Positions 1 to 5,694 of a stretch of DNA of 5,694 bases are shown piece after piece. The notes beneath the pieces are model-generated. The model searched no databases. It saw only the letters and a list, made by a program, of their open reading frames with translations, and was not told where the DNA came from. Positions within the stretch are counted from its first letter, which is position 1. Every line of letters begins with the position of its first letter. Position numbers and translations under genes: made by a program. Source of the stretch: Pseudomonadota bacterium (GTDB taxonomy: Bacteria; Myxococcota; Bradymonadia; UBA4248); the NCBI GenBank assembly GCA_017613855.1, contig JAGACY010000201.1, forward strand, positions 1-5,694, written 5' to 3'.

Positions 1-1
1 A

Positions 2-940
2 AAAGGAACGCCACTCGCGATTCCGGGAGCGCAGCCGGGATTCAAATATCATTTTGAGTTCCTTGATGAAAGCTGCAACCATAAAACATCAAACTGGTAC
101 GATGAATACTTCTTTACAAATATGATTTCAGAGCCGCAGCTCCCCCAAACCAAAGAAGAATACGAAAACGCATCAACCATCCCCAGTCATACCAGGATAT
201 ACCCAAGTTCTCTTCCCATGGGTAAGAATAACGCCTTCACAATCAAAGCTTATCAGGAGCTGTTTGCCAAAAAGATTGAAGTCCTCAATCAAATTTTAGG
301 TGAGGCAGAGGTTACGGTCTACCTTACCGACGAATACATGAATTTGGCCAAAGATATCCCGGATTACCATTTCGAAGACATTCATGTGTACATGTGTACA
401 AAAAAATGTACAGAACTGATATTAAAGCGACAGGAGCAAAATGCCTTCACTTATTTTGTTCCCAAACAATATTATGGTGAAGACACGGGGGTTTATATCT
501 ATGCAGGATCTCACAACACGACTAAAGATGCTATTAAAGTCGTCATATTGCCCGATTATTTAAAAAGACTAAAAATCATCCTGACAATTCTCTTTATCAT
601 CGGTGCCATTGTTGGGACGATTACAATTAAAAATCGCATCTATTTCAACAAAATATTACCGCCGCTTCCTGGCCCGAATGATGATTTAAAAGATCATATT
701 ATTCAATATGTCAATACTGTATATAAAGAACTATTTAATAAAAAAATGGATAAGACGAGCGAACCGGCCAAATTATTATATCAGGAGGCCGAGTCGATGA
801 ACATTTCCAACTTAAAGTCTCTTGATCAATATTGTATGTTGATTCATACCGCACTCAAAAATGAGATTACCAAAGAAACGATCAAAACAATCCGCAAAGA
901 AACCATAAAAATTATTAAAAAGACAAAGCCCGAATCGTAA
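2..940 (+). CDS. Partial gene (5' end missing): unrecognised single-pass membrane protein with lysine-rich C-terminus
   Basis: The reading frame is open from the left edge to the TAA at 938-940, giving 312 visible codons, so the start lies outside the window. The first in-frame ATG, at 122, has no Shine-Dalgarno sequence before it, and the 40 codons upstream read as normal protein (for example GFKYHFEFLDE and NWYDEYFFTN), so 122 is almost certainly internal. Numbering from the first visible codon, residues 1 to about 188 form a mixed, tyrosine-rich globular region with a close cysteine pair (MCTKKC) near 131-136. One hydrophobic helix lies at about 190-209 (IILTILFIIGAIVGTITI). About 100 polar residues follow, ending in a lysine- and threonine-rich, probably helical tail. 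Basic residues flank both ends of the helix; the lysine-rich tail suggests the C-terminus is cytoplasmic, but this is not decisive. I do not recognise a family and assign no function. The gene is visibly more A/T-rich than the neighbour it converges with. Confidence 0.8.
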   Translation, partial: KGTPLAIPGAQPGFKYHFEFLDESCNHKTSNWYDEYFFTNMISEPQLPQTKEEYENASTIPSHTRIYPSSLPMGKNNAFTIKAYQELFAKKIEVLNQILGEAEVTVYLTDEYMNLAKDIPDYHFEDIHVYMCTKKCTELILKRQEQNAFTYFVPKQYYGEDTGVYIYAGSHNTTKDAIKVVILPDYLKRLKIILTILFIIGAIVGTITIKNRIYFNKILPPLPGPNDDLKDHIIQYVNTVYKELFNKKMDKTSEPAKLLYQEAESMNISNLKSLDQYCMLIHTALKNEITKETIKTIRKETIKIIKKTKPES

Positions 941-1040
941 TCATAGATCTATATCGGTGCCTCTCGAACGCCCCCTGTCGCCCGCCGCGTAGGCGCAAAA
1001 GACTTAATCTAAAACCATATCCACTCTCGTACATCAGAGC

Positions 1041-1080
1041 CAAAATAAAAAAAGCGCCGTATGCCGTCAGGCATAGGCGC
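1041..1080 (-). terminator. Rho-independent terminator of the large lipoprotein gene
   Basis: On the minus strand, 54 bases after the lipoprotein stop codon, there is a GC-rich stem: GCGCC/GGCGC plus TATGCC/GGCATA, 11 base pairs in all, with one bulged base (1059) and a four-base loop (1066-1069). It is followed directly by a U-tract, seven Ts then ATTTTG, which is the complement of 1041-1053. This is the classical intrinsic terminator arrangement. The A-rich flank is on the wrong side for the plus strand, so it should act mainly on minus-strand transcription. Confidence 0.8.
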
Positions 1081-1116
1081 GGCAAGGGGCGCGTATGCCG
1101 CCAGGCAAAGCGCCCC
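1054..1116. repeat. Two related palindromic hairpins in tandem (REP-like)
   Basis: Hairpin 1 (1054-1080) pairs GCGCC and TATGCC with GGCATA and GGCGC. Hairpin 2 (1086-1116) pairs GGGGCGC (1086-1092) with GCGCCCC (1110-1116) and TGCC (1096-1099) with GGCA (1104-1107), with a small internal loop. The cores are similar: GTATGCCGTCAGGCATA at 1059 and GTATGCCGCCAGGCAAA at 1093, offset by 34 bases. A third, shorter sequence, CGCCGCGTAGGCGC (983-996), looks like a shrunken version. Such palindromic units between convergent genes resemble REP-type elements, but membership in a dispersed family cannot be judged from one locus. Hairpin 1 doubles as the terminator of the lipoprotein gene. Confidence 0.6.
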
Positions 1117-1133
1117 ACACACCAAAATATTAA

Positions 1134-4100
1134 CTAATGCATCGTCCAGGAAATCGAATTGATGGCAACGCGGTTACTTGTATTCTTATTGCCAGACGAA
1201 GCCGGTTCAACTTTAAATGATGTCGCAGAATTATTGAAGGTCAGTGTCGTCGTATCGGCATCACCCGATGCAAAATTGATGGTCTTGGTATCCGAACCAG
1301 CGGTGACTTTGATGCCGCATTTGGTGGCACAGGTCGGTGCATAAGCCGTCCAGTCGATTGTAATTGTGCCTACGCCCGTAAGTCCGGTCACGACAATACT
1401 CGTCTTTTTGGAGGAATTGCCCGTAAGAATCATCGAATCGATGTAATTGCCATCGCAGAAATTCCCGGTGGCAGTCAAAGTCACAGAACCACCGTAATTC
1501 TGGGTGTAAACTGAACTATAGTCCGATTCATTGCCGGAAATGGTCGTTTTCGTCGCACCGACAAAATCTTCGGTAAAGGAATCCGTAGAAATCGAATCGA
1601 CGACGTTGACCGTCATATTAATCGTAGCTCCGGTGCCGATCTGAGCCGTGATTTTGCCCGTAGTTCCGACAGTTGCACCAGAAGCAACAGCAACATTAAA
1701 AGATGCAGCATTTTTGCCCGAGGCAACCGAAACGCTTGAGGGCACGGTTATTTTGCTATTGTCCGACGAAAGTTTGACCGTCGTGGCGCTGGTCGCGGTT
1801 TTGTTCAACGAAACCGTAACGGATTGCGAAGTGCCCGGCTGCAGACTGAGCACCGGCGGTGTAAATGACTGAACCGCCAGAGGTGTATTGGCGGCCACGA
1901 TATCGGCCTGATCACGAGGTGCAATCTTGGACTGGCTAAAGTCATAGACGAGCACGCCGGTCACATCGTAGGTCGTGCCAACCGTCATCGCCGAGGTCAT
2001 GGCTGTAGTGCCCATGATGAAATCATCGACATAAGCTTCGTGATTGCTCGCATCGACGCATGTCCAAACGGCATTTTCCGAGACGGATTGTGCCTTCAAT
2101 CCCTGTATCGAAACGAGAACGGCATCGTATGGATTGTTTTTGCCTTCGATTTGTGTTGCTGTCACCGTCGTTGGTGCAGGAATACTGGCCGTTCCAAGTG
2201 TGGTCACCTTTGGATCAGTCAGTTCGAGCATGTCATGAAATGTCGAAGTGCTTGCTTCGACTTGTACATGAGTGCCCACGCTGACTTTTTTAGCTTCAGA
2301 TGAACTGAAAACATAAGCCCCTGCCGCATCTACATCATCCTGAATAAAGAAACCGTATGGCGTGGATAAATCGCCTTTTTGTGAAATTGCAGTCACAATG
2401 CCTTCGACGCGCACCGTCGTCCCATCGGCGAGCGTACCTGCAATAAATTTCTGGCGCAAATCCTTGAGTTCTGTCGTCGTGAGCGGACAACCGTTGGTGG
2501 TGCCAGCCTCATTGGGGCAATTGTCGCAGGCATCGCCAAAACCGTCTTTATCGGTATCCTTTTGGTCGGCATTGGCAGCATTAGGGCAATTGTCGAGGGC
2601 ATTATCGACGCCATCGCCATCTTTATCGCCGGCCGAAAATGCCGGGCATGTACTGTCATTGGCGGCACATGTCGGGTAGGGATCGCAGATATCGCCAAAA
2701 CCGTCTTTATCGAAGTCGGACTGTTTGCGATCAGTTTCAAGTGGACGAATCGGGTTGAACATCGTCGGGCAGTTATCGACATCGTTATCAACACCATCGC
2801 CATCCATATCGTTAGGATCCGAATAATAGGCATTATTCTTATAGCTCTGAACACCATATTGCGAAGTATGCTGAACCGTCGTGTCCTGCTCACGCGGACG
2901 CATCGGAATGCAGGTCGGCTCTTTGTCGGGCGTACCGCAGAAGAACAAATCATATTTGGCAGCAGCCTTAATGGAGCTGTAAGTCATCGAAGAACCGGTA
3001 TCCTTGGTACAGATCTTCTTCGATACACCGCAGACATCGATGGTTTCGCAGCCATTGGTAGAGCTCACGACATTGGCATCGCCATAGACGATCTTGCCTT
3101 CGTTCATGACGAGCAAAACATCGGGGCTGTCAGCGTCGATCACCGCTCTGTAAGCGGTCTTGGCCGATGTTTTCTTGAACATGGCGATATCGGCGATTTG
3201 TCCCTTGGCAAGTTTGCCGACGACCGATTCGAGGCCAAAAGCGAGTGCCGCATTATAGGTGACCATGCGCCAAAGATCGTAATCATTAAAATATTTGCTG
3301 TAATAGTAATCATTGAGGAAATCTGCGCATTTGAGCTCTCGCAGAATGCTGATGGACCCGGATGGGACCCAGTCTGTCCCCAAAGAAATACTCACGCCCA
3401 TGGTTGCATAGAGCGGCACCTGAGCCGTATCGCCATACAGAGAAATATTGGATCGCGGCGACCAAATCAGCTTCGATCCTCGCTCGGCCATGAGGGAAAT
3501 GATATCGAGGGTTGCGGCAACACCGTGAATGATCGCCAGTTTTGAATTAAAGATATCCCTGGCACCCGTCCCTTCGCCGCTCAGACAGCGCAGTTCATTG
3601 AGCGCTCCCTGGTTGATGCCTTCACCGATATGAGGGCCAAAGTAACCATTGGATGTATTATAATTATACTTGGTGCACCCACTGTCATAAGTGGCGCCAC
3701 TGCTGCCATCGCCCAATGGGAATGTCTGATAGCCGCTCTTGAGGCCGCCTTTGCCTTCTTTATCGATGCTCGTCACAATGCCGGTTGCATTGCCGCTGCC
3801 AAAGATTCCCGTCGTGCCGTGCAGCAGCTGGCGCAGTTCGCCCACTTCGTGTGTCGACGTGCTCTTTGCATTGTGATTGGTATGGCCGTTCTTATTTTTG
3901 CGCCAGTCATGGCGGTGATCAAAGCGCTCATCGGCCCAGCTGTCCGGGCCCTGGTTGTCATAAGTAATGTGGTCATGGGAATTGATCAATCCCGGGCTGA
4001 TAACCGAATCGGGACAGGTAATCACCGTGGCTGACGATACATCGATGGTATTATCGGCTGCACAGCCAGCAAACTGAATTTTGCCGTTTTGAACGACAAC

Positions 4101-5330
4101 CATGCCGCCTTCGTAGATTTTATCGAGCGCAAGCACATCGCCCTTGAGCACGATTGTCGTTCCGGACCCCTTCTTCTCACATGTGGTCGATGCAGAAATG
4201 CTTAAGGTTTCGCACTTGACCGTTGTGACAGTTTCGGAAGTCGATTTTTCGCATTGTCCCGTAGATACATCGCAAGTATAGCCCGTCAGGCAATCGCTGT
4301 CCCTGGTGCATTTGGTTGGGGTGACTGGTTTATCTTCGCACTTCCCGGATTTGCATTGCTGATTCTGTTTGCAGTCGCTGTCTTTAGTGCACTCGGGCGT
4401 GGTGCCTGCGGGTTCGCACGTACCATCATTGCAAACCTCATTCGTTTTGCAGTCGCTGTCTTTAGTGCACTCGGGCGTGGTGCCTGCGGGTTCGCATGTA
4501 CCATCATTGCAAACCTCATCCGCACGGCAGTCGCTGTCTATGCTGCACTCGGGCGTGGTGCCTGCAGGTTCGCACGTACCCGCATTGCATACCTCATCTG
4601 CACGGCAGTCGCTGTCTATGCTGCACTCGGGCGTAGTGCCTGCGGGTTCGCACGTACCCGCATTGCATACCTCATCTGCACGACAGTCGCTGTCTATGCT
4701 GCACTCGGGGGTGATACCTGCGGGTTCGCACGTACCATCATTGCAAACTTCATTCGCAAGGCAGTCGCTGTCTATGCTGCACTCAGGCGTGATGCTCTTT
4801 GGCTGACAAGTACCGGCGTTGCAAATTTCATTCGCAAGGCAGTCACTGTCCTGAGTACAAACGCGTGCCGGTGTGCCCATCGACTGACAAATACCGGCGT
4901 TGCAAACTTCATTCGCAAGACAGTCGCTGTCCTGAGTACAAGTGGGAACAATCAAACTATTCTGCTGGCATCCCCCCGCCTGACACGTCCATCCGGCATC
5001 ACACTGGCGATACATCACCTGACCAGCAATGCACTCTGCGACGAGACCATTCTCACACCTCGGATAGCCCATGCTATCATTACAGGTCTGTGCAACAATT
5101 CCCGAATTGCACTTTCCTGTCGAGAAATTGCATCCTGCTTCACAGGGCTGAACGGTCTTATATCCCTGTTCACATACTACCGCTTGATAAATGTCATAGC
5201 ATGTCGGCGTAAAGGTAGCCACATCACAGGTATTTAAATTCTCGGGTTCAGTTAAGTCCGACGAATCTGTACATCCATTGGCACCTAAAAGCAAAGACAC
5301 TGCCGCCAGAACCAAGATTCTCTTCTGCAT
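1134..5330 (-). CDS. Large multidomain lipoprotein: Cys-rich repeats, amidohydrolase, TSP3 calcium repeats, OB-fold and beta domains
   Basis: This 1398-residue protein is probably anchored in the outer membrane or exported to the cell surface. Residues 1-19 (MQKR, then a hydrophobic core ending LLLGANG) form a lipoprotein signal peptide with Cys20 as the lipidation site; the -3 to -1 residues A-N-G are a slightly loose lipobox. Residues 35-122 are cysteine-rich. Residues 131-360 hold nine units of C-x5-C-x5-C-x4-C with a spacing of 26-27. Residues 393-753 form an amidohydrolase of the ATZ/TRZ-like cyclic-deaminase type: SPGLINSHDH (His452, His454), PHIGEG (His567, Glu570), IIHG (His602), WSPRSN and SLGTDW (Asp653), so every usual metal or catalytic position is filled. 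A cysteine-containing linker follows. Residues 838-948 are thrombospondin type 3 repeats (DMDGDGVDN, DNCP, DKDGFGDICD). Residues 954-1148 look like two OB-folds, about 1156-1246 an Ig-like beta domain, and 1250-1398 a beta-rich C-terminal domain. The substrate is unknown; hydrolysis of a C-N or similar bond is inferred. The frame extends upstream to a TTG at 5396, but that start has no Shine-Dalgarno and would bury the signal peptide, so ATG 5330 is chosen. Confidence 0.92.
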   Translation of the reverse strand: MQKRILVLAAVSLLLGANGCTDSSDLTEPENLNTCDVATFTPTCYDIYQAVVCEQGYKTVQPCEAGCNFSTGKCNSGIVAQTCNDSMGYPRCENGLVAECIAGQVMYRQCDAGWTCQAGGCQQNSLIVPTCTQDSDCLANEVCNAGICQSMGTPARVCTQDSDCLANEICNAGTCQPKSITPECSIDSDCLANEVCNDGTCEPAGITPECSIDSDCRADEVCNAGTCEPAGTTPECSIDSDCRADEVCNAGTCEPAGTTPECSIDSDCRADEVCNDGTCEPAGTTPECTKDSDCKTNEVCNDGTCEPAGTTPECTKDSDCKQNQQCKSGKCEDKPVTPTKCTRDSDCLTGYTCDVSTGQCEKSTSETVTTVKCETLSISASTTCEKKGSGTTIVLKGDVLALDKIYEGGMVVVQNGKIQFAGCAADNTIDVSSATVITCPDSVISPGLINSHDHITYDNQGPDSWADERFDHRHDWRKNKNGHTNHNAKSTSTHEVGELRQLLHGTTGIFGSGNATGIVTSIDKEGKGGLKSGYQTFPLGDGSSGATYDSGCTKYNYNTSNGYFGPHIGEGINQGALNELRCLSGEGTGARDIFNSKLAIIHGVAATLDIISLMAERGSKLIWSPRSNISLYGDTAQVPLYATMGVSISLGTDWVPSGSISILRELKCADFLNDYYYSKYFNDYDLWRMVTYNAALAFGLESVVGKLAKGQIADIAMFKKTSAKTAYRAVIDADSPDVLLVMNEGKIVYGDANVVSSTNGCETIDVCGVSKKICTKDTGSSMTYSSIKAAAKYDLFFCGTPDKEPTCIPMRPREQDTTVQHTSQYGVQSYKNNAYYSDPNDMDGDGVDNDVDNCPTMFNPIRPLETDRKQSDFDKDGFGDICDPYPTCAANDSTCPAFSAGDKDGDGVDNALDNCPNAANADQKDTDKDGFGDACDNCPNEAGTTNGCPLTTTELKDLRQKFIAGTLADGTTVRVEGIVTAISQKGDLSTPYGFFIQDDVDAAGAYVFSSSEAKKVSVGTHVQVEASTSTFHDMLELTDPKVTTLGTASIPAPTTVTATQIEGKNNPYDAVLVSIQGLKAQSVSENAVWTCVDASNHEAYVDDFIMGTTAMTSAMTVGTTYDVTGVLVYDFSQSKIAPRDQADIVAANTPLAVQSFTPPVLSLQPGTSQSVTVSLNKTATSATTVKLSSDNSKITVPSSVSVASGKNAASFNVAVASGATVGTTGKITAQIGTGATINMTVNVVDSISTDSFTEDFVGATKTTISGNESDYSSVYTQNYGGSVTLTATGNFCDGNYIDSMILTGNSSKKTSIVVTGLTGVGTITIDWTAYAPTCATKCGIKVTAGSDTKTINFASGDADTTTLTFNNSATSFKVEPASSGNKNTSNRVAINSISWTMH
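1887..2471 (-). other. Two OB-fold-like segments within the lipoprotein
   Basis: The first segment has the pattern VRVEGIVTAIS, GFFIQDD, GAYVFSS, VSVGTHVQVEAS, then LELTDPKVTTLG. This matches the OB-fold modules found beside secreted nucleases and in DUF5689-like proteins. A second, weaker copy follows (DAVLVSIQGL to TTYDVTGVLVYDFSQSKIAPRDQADIV). No nuclease domain follows, so here they are probably structural or ligand-binding. The assignment is from pattern recognition only. Confidence 0.6.
2487..2819 (-). other. Thrombospondin type 3 calcium-binding repeats within the lipoprotein
   Basis: Two blocks of aspartate-rich repeats are visible. The first reads DMDGDGVDNDVDNCP and later DFDKDGFGDICD; the second reads DKDGDGVDNALDNCP, then DTDKDGFGDACDNCP. 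The DxDxDG loops are the calcium ligands of TSP3 repeats, and the DNCP cysteines normally pair with the CD cysteines. In bacterial surface proteins these serve as calcium-stiffened spacers, here between the amidohydrolase and the beta-rich C-terminal half. The stretch between the two blocks (about 40 residues) contains three further cysteines. Confidence 0.9.
3072..4154 (-). other. Amidohydrolase domain within the lipoprotein
   Basis: The domain starts with the small beta-sandwich strands usual for the superfamily (IVLKGDVLALDK, GGMVVVQNGKIQFAG). The TIM-barrel motifs come next in the expected order: HxH (SHDH), GTTGIFGSG, HIGEG, IIHG, the SPRSN loop and LGTDW. It closes with the typical C-terminal pattern VGKLAKGQIADIAMF and VMNEGKIVYGD. 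The HxH, His-x2-Glu, His and Asp set matches the mononuclear deaminase/chlorohydrolase (ATZ/TRZ, SsnA, MtaD) branch rather than the binuclear urease/dihydroorotase branch, since I see no carbamylated-lysine motif. The exact substrate cannot be read from the sequence. Confidence 0.85.
4251..4940 (-). repeat. 78-bp tandem repeat array encoding nine four-cysteine units
   Basis: The first cysteines of the nine units are spaced 27, 26, 26, 26, 26, 26, 26 and 27 residues apart. On the plus strand the marker GCAGTCGCTG (or a one- or two-base variant) recurs at 4371, 4449, 4527, 4605, 4683, 4761, 4839 and 4920, which is 78 bases apart except for a final 81. Units 4527-4604 and 4605-4682 differ at only two of 78 positions. 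The unit at the amidohydrolase-proximal end is the most divergent (final spacing C-x6-C). Each unit follows C-x5-C-x5-C-x4-C with a DSDC core and an EPAGTTPE-like linker, which suggests two disulfides per unit and a rigid, extended stalk. Units of this kind are common in myxobacterial surface proteins. Confidence 0.93.
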
Positions 5331-5337
5331 GAGTTTT

Positions 5338-5341
5338 CTCC
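5338..5341 (-). promoter_or_regulatory. Ribosome binding site fixing the lipoprotein start
   Basis: On the minus strand the sequence before the chosen start reads CGGAGAAAACTC then ATG, giving a GGAG Shine-Dalgarno core seven bases from the start codon. The first residues after it form a lipoprotein signal peptide. The alternative upstream TTG (5396) and ATG (5381) have no comparable motif, so this site decides the start. Confidence 0.75.
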
Positions 5342-5406
5342 GATATAAAGAGACAGGAATAGAGACACATCCACCATGCATCTCATCAATACTCAAAGAT
5401 TCAAAA

Positions 5407-5422
5407 GTATCATCCTTGATAC
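5407..5422 (-). terminator. Weak hairpin with T-run after the acyltransferase gene
   Basis: On the minus strand, 21 bases after the plsC stop, the sequence GTATC-AAGGAT-GATAC forms a five-pair stem with a six-base loop, followed by TTTTG. The layout is that of an intrinsic terminator, but the stem is short and A/T-rich, so termination would be partial at best. I see no convincing promoter between here and the lipoprotein start. Confidence 0.3.
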
Positions 5423-5443
5423 GCTGCTGGCGCTATCCTGAGC

Positions 5444-5694
5444 TTATTTTTCCAAGGCTTTTATCATCGCATTGCGGACCTGCTCCGCAAGCCATTTCGC
5501 GCGTGTTGTCTCATCACCCATGGAAACATCGGGTAATTCTACAGGAGAAAGCAATTCAAGGGAACACTTTCCTGGTTTTATTTTGAGCGTCGTTTTGGGC
5601 ATTGCCTCATAAGTACCGCGAATCACCATGGGGACAACATGAACATTGTTTTGAATCGCGTTGTAAAAAGCACCGAGCTTAAATGTTCCAAGTT
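5444..5694 (-). CDS. plsC: Partial gene (N-terminus beyond right edge): 1-acyl-sn-glycerol-3-phosphate acyltransferase (PlsC family)
   Basis: The frame is open from the right edge to the TAA at 5444-5446 and encodes about 82 C-terminal residues. The visible start, LGTFKLGAFYNAIQNNVHVV, then PMVIRGTYEAMP, matches the end of acyltransferase block III (the region following FPEGTRS, FK-x-GAF) and block IV (VPMVIRG) of the PlsC/AGPAT family. A typical tail follows: IKPGKCSLELLSPVELP, then a helical end with WLAEQVRNAMIKALEK. The enzyme would acylate lysophosphatidic acid to phosphatidic acid at the inner membrane. The catalytic HxxxxD block I and the EGTR core lie outside the window, so activity cannot be confirmed here, and a lyso-lipid or ornithine-lipid acyltransferase of the same fold is possible. 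An internal ATG at 5629 lies inside block IV and is not the start. The lipoprotein gene begins 113 bases downstream on the same strand. Confidence 0.85.
   Translation of the reverse strand, partial: LGTFKLGAFYNAIQNNVHVVPMVIRGTYEAMPKTTLKIKPGKCSLELLSPVELPDVSMGDETTRAKWLAEQVRNAMIKALEK

Larger units (their letters stand above)
941..1133. other. Convergent intergenic region with paired hairpins, no credible gene
   Basis: This is the 193-base spacer between two genes that end towards each other. It contains a minor hairpin near 983-995 and two strong related hairpins at 1054-1080 and 1086-1116. A minus-strand frame at 915-1118 is open here, but it is read through the hairpins, overlaps the end of the plus-strand gene and has an arginine-rich translation with no protein-like features. 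I see no T-run after a hairpin on the plus strand, so the left-hand gene has no obvious intrinsic terminator in this spacer. Confidence 0.75.

Noticed and set aside
122..124. ATG as the start of the left-hand gene.
   Set aside because: No Shine-Dalgarno precedes it and the frame is open and protein-like back to position 2.
915..1118. A 67-codon minus-strand frame in the convergent intergenic region.
   Set aside because: It runs through both hairpins and the terminator, overlaps the end of the plus-strand gene, and has an arginine-rich sequence without protein-like features.
2393..2953. A 186-codon minus-strand frame overlapping the lipoprotein in another phase.
   Set aside because: It lies wholly inside the supported gene and has a Met/Arg/Ile/Pro-rich shifted translation with no domain.
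2562..3545. A 327-codon plus-strand open frame opposite the TSP3 and amidohydrolase regions.
   Set aside because: It is antisense to a continuous frame with clear catalytic and calcium-binding motifs. Its isoleucine-rich translation reflects codons for Asp-Gly and Asn-Asp read backwards.
4251..4940. Regularly spaced repeats that might suggest a CRISPR array.
   Set aside because: Repeats are contiguous 78-bp units with no unique spacers, and they are in frame within a coding region.
4254..5237. A 327-codon open frame on the plus strand across the repeat region, with a second one at 4369-4806.
   Set aside because: Both are created by a stop-free 78-bp unit (divisible by three) of the minus-strand gene. 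Their translations are just the repeat read in the wrong frame, while the minus-strand frame shows regular cysteines and a domain order.
5331..5443. Promoter for the lipoprotein gene in the plsC gap.
   Set aside because: TTGAAT, TTGAGT and TTGATG occur, but none has a credible -10 element at the right spacing, so no promoter is annotated.

Overview
The window holds one complete gene and the ends of two others. It looks like the chromosome of a Myxococcota/Bradymonadota-type bacterium (the former Deltaproteobacteria). That placement is an inference from protein style: a long secreted lipoprotein with tandem C-x5-C-x5-C-x4-C repeats, a metal-dependent amidohydrolase domain and thrombospondin type 3 calcium repeats is typical of surface proteins in those groups. 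The base composition is moderate rather than GC-rich, so a lineage with a lower GC content than classical soil myxobacteria is likely. No rRNA, tRNA, CRISPR array, transposase or phage gene is visible.

Layout. Positions 2-940 (+) are the 3' part of a gene that enters from the left edge. It encodes an unrecognised protein with one membrane segment and a lysine-rich tail. Positions 941-1133 are a tail-to-tail intergenic region with two related, strong hairpins; one is followed by a U-tract on the minus strand and should terminate the large gene. Positions 1134-5330 (-) encode a 1398-residue lipoprotein: signal peptide and lipobox Cys20, a cysteine-rich N-terminal region, nine 26-residue cysteine repeats, an amidohydrolase domain with all expected metal ligands, TSP3 calcium repeats, two OB-fold-like segments, an Ig-like beta domain and a C-terminal beta-rich domain. 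Positions 5444-5694 (-) are the C-terminal end of a PlsC-type 1-acylglycerol-3-phosphate acyltransferase that runs off the right edge.

How they relate. The acyltransferase and the lipoprotein share a strand with a gap of 113 bases. The lipoprotein has its own good ribosome binding site. The gap holds only a weak hairpin, so read-through from plsC is possible, but there is no functional link beyond a general envelope theme. The left-hand gene converges on the lipoprotein, is visibly more A/T-rich, and is probably unrelated.

The most notable item is the large lipoprotein. It appears to be an amidohydrolase placed outside the cytoplasm on a disulfide-rich stalk and followed by calcium-binding and beta-sandwich modules. 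Its cysteine stalk is encoded by a 78-bp tandem repeat with nearly identical adjacent units. I see no convincing evidence of an entirely new multi-gene system.
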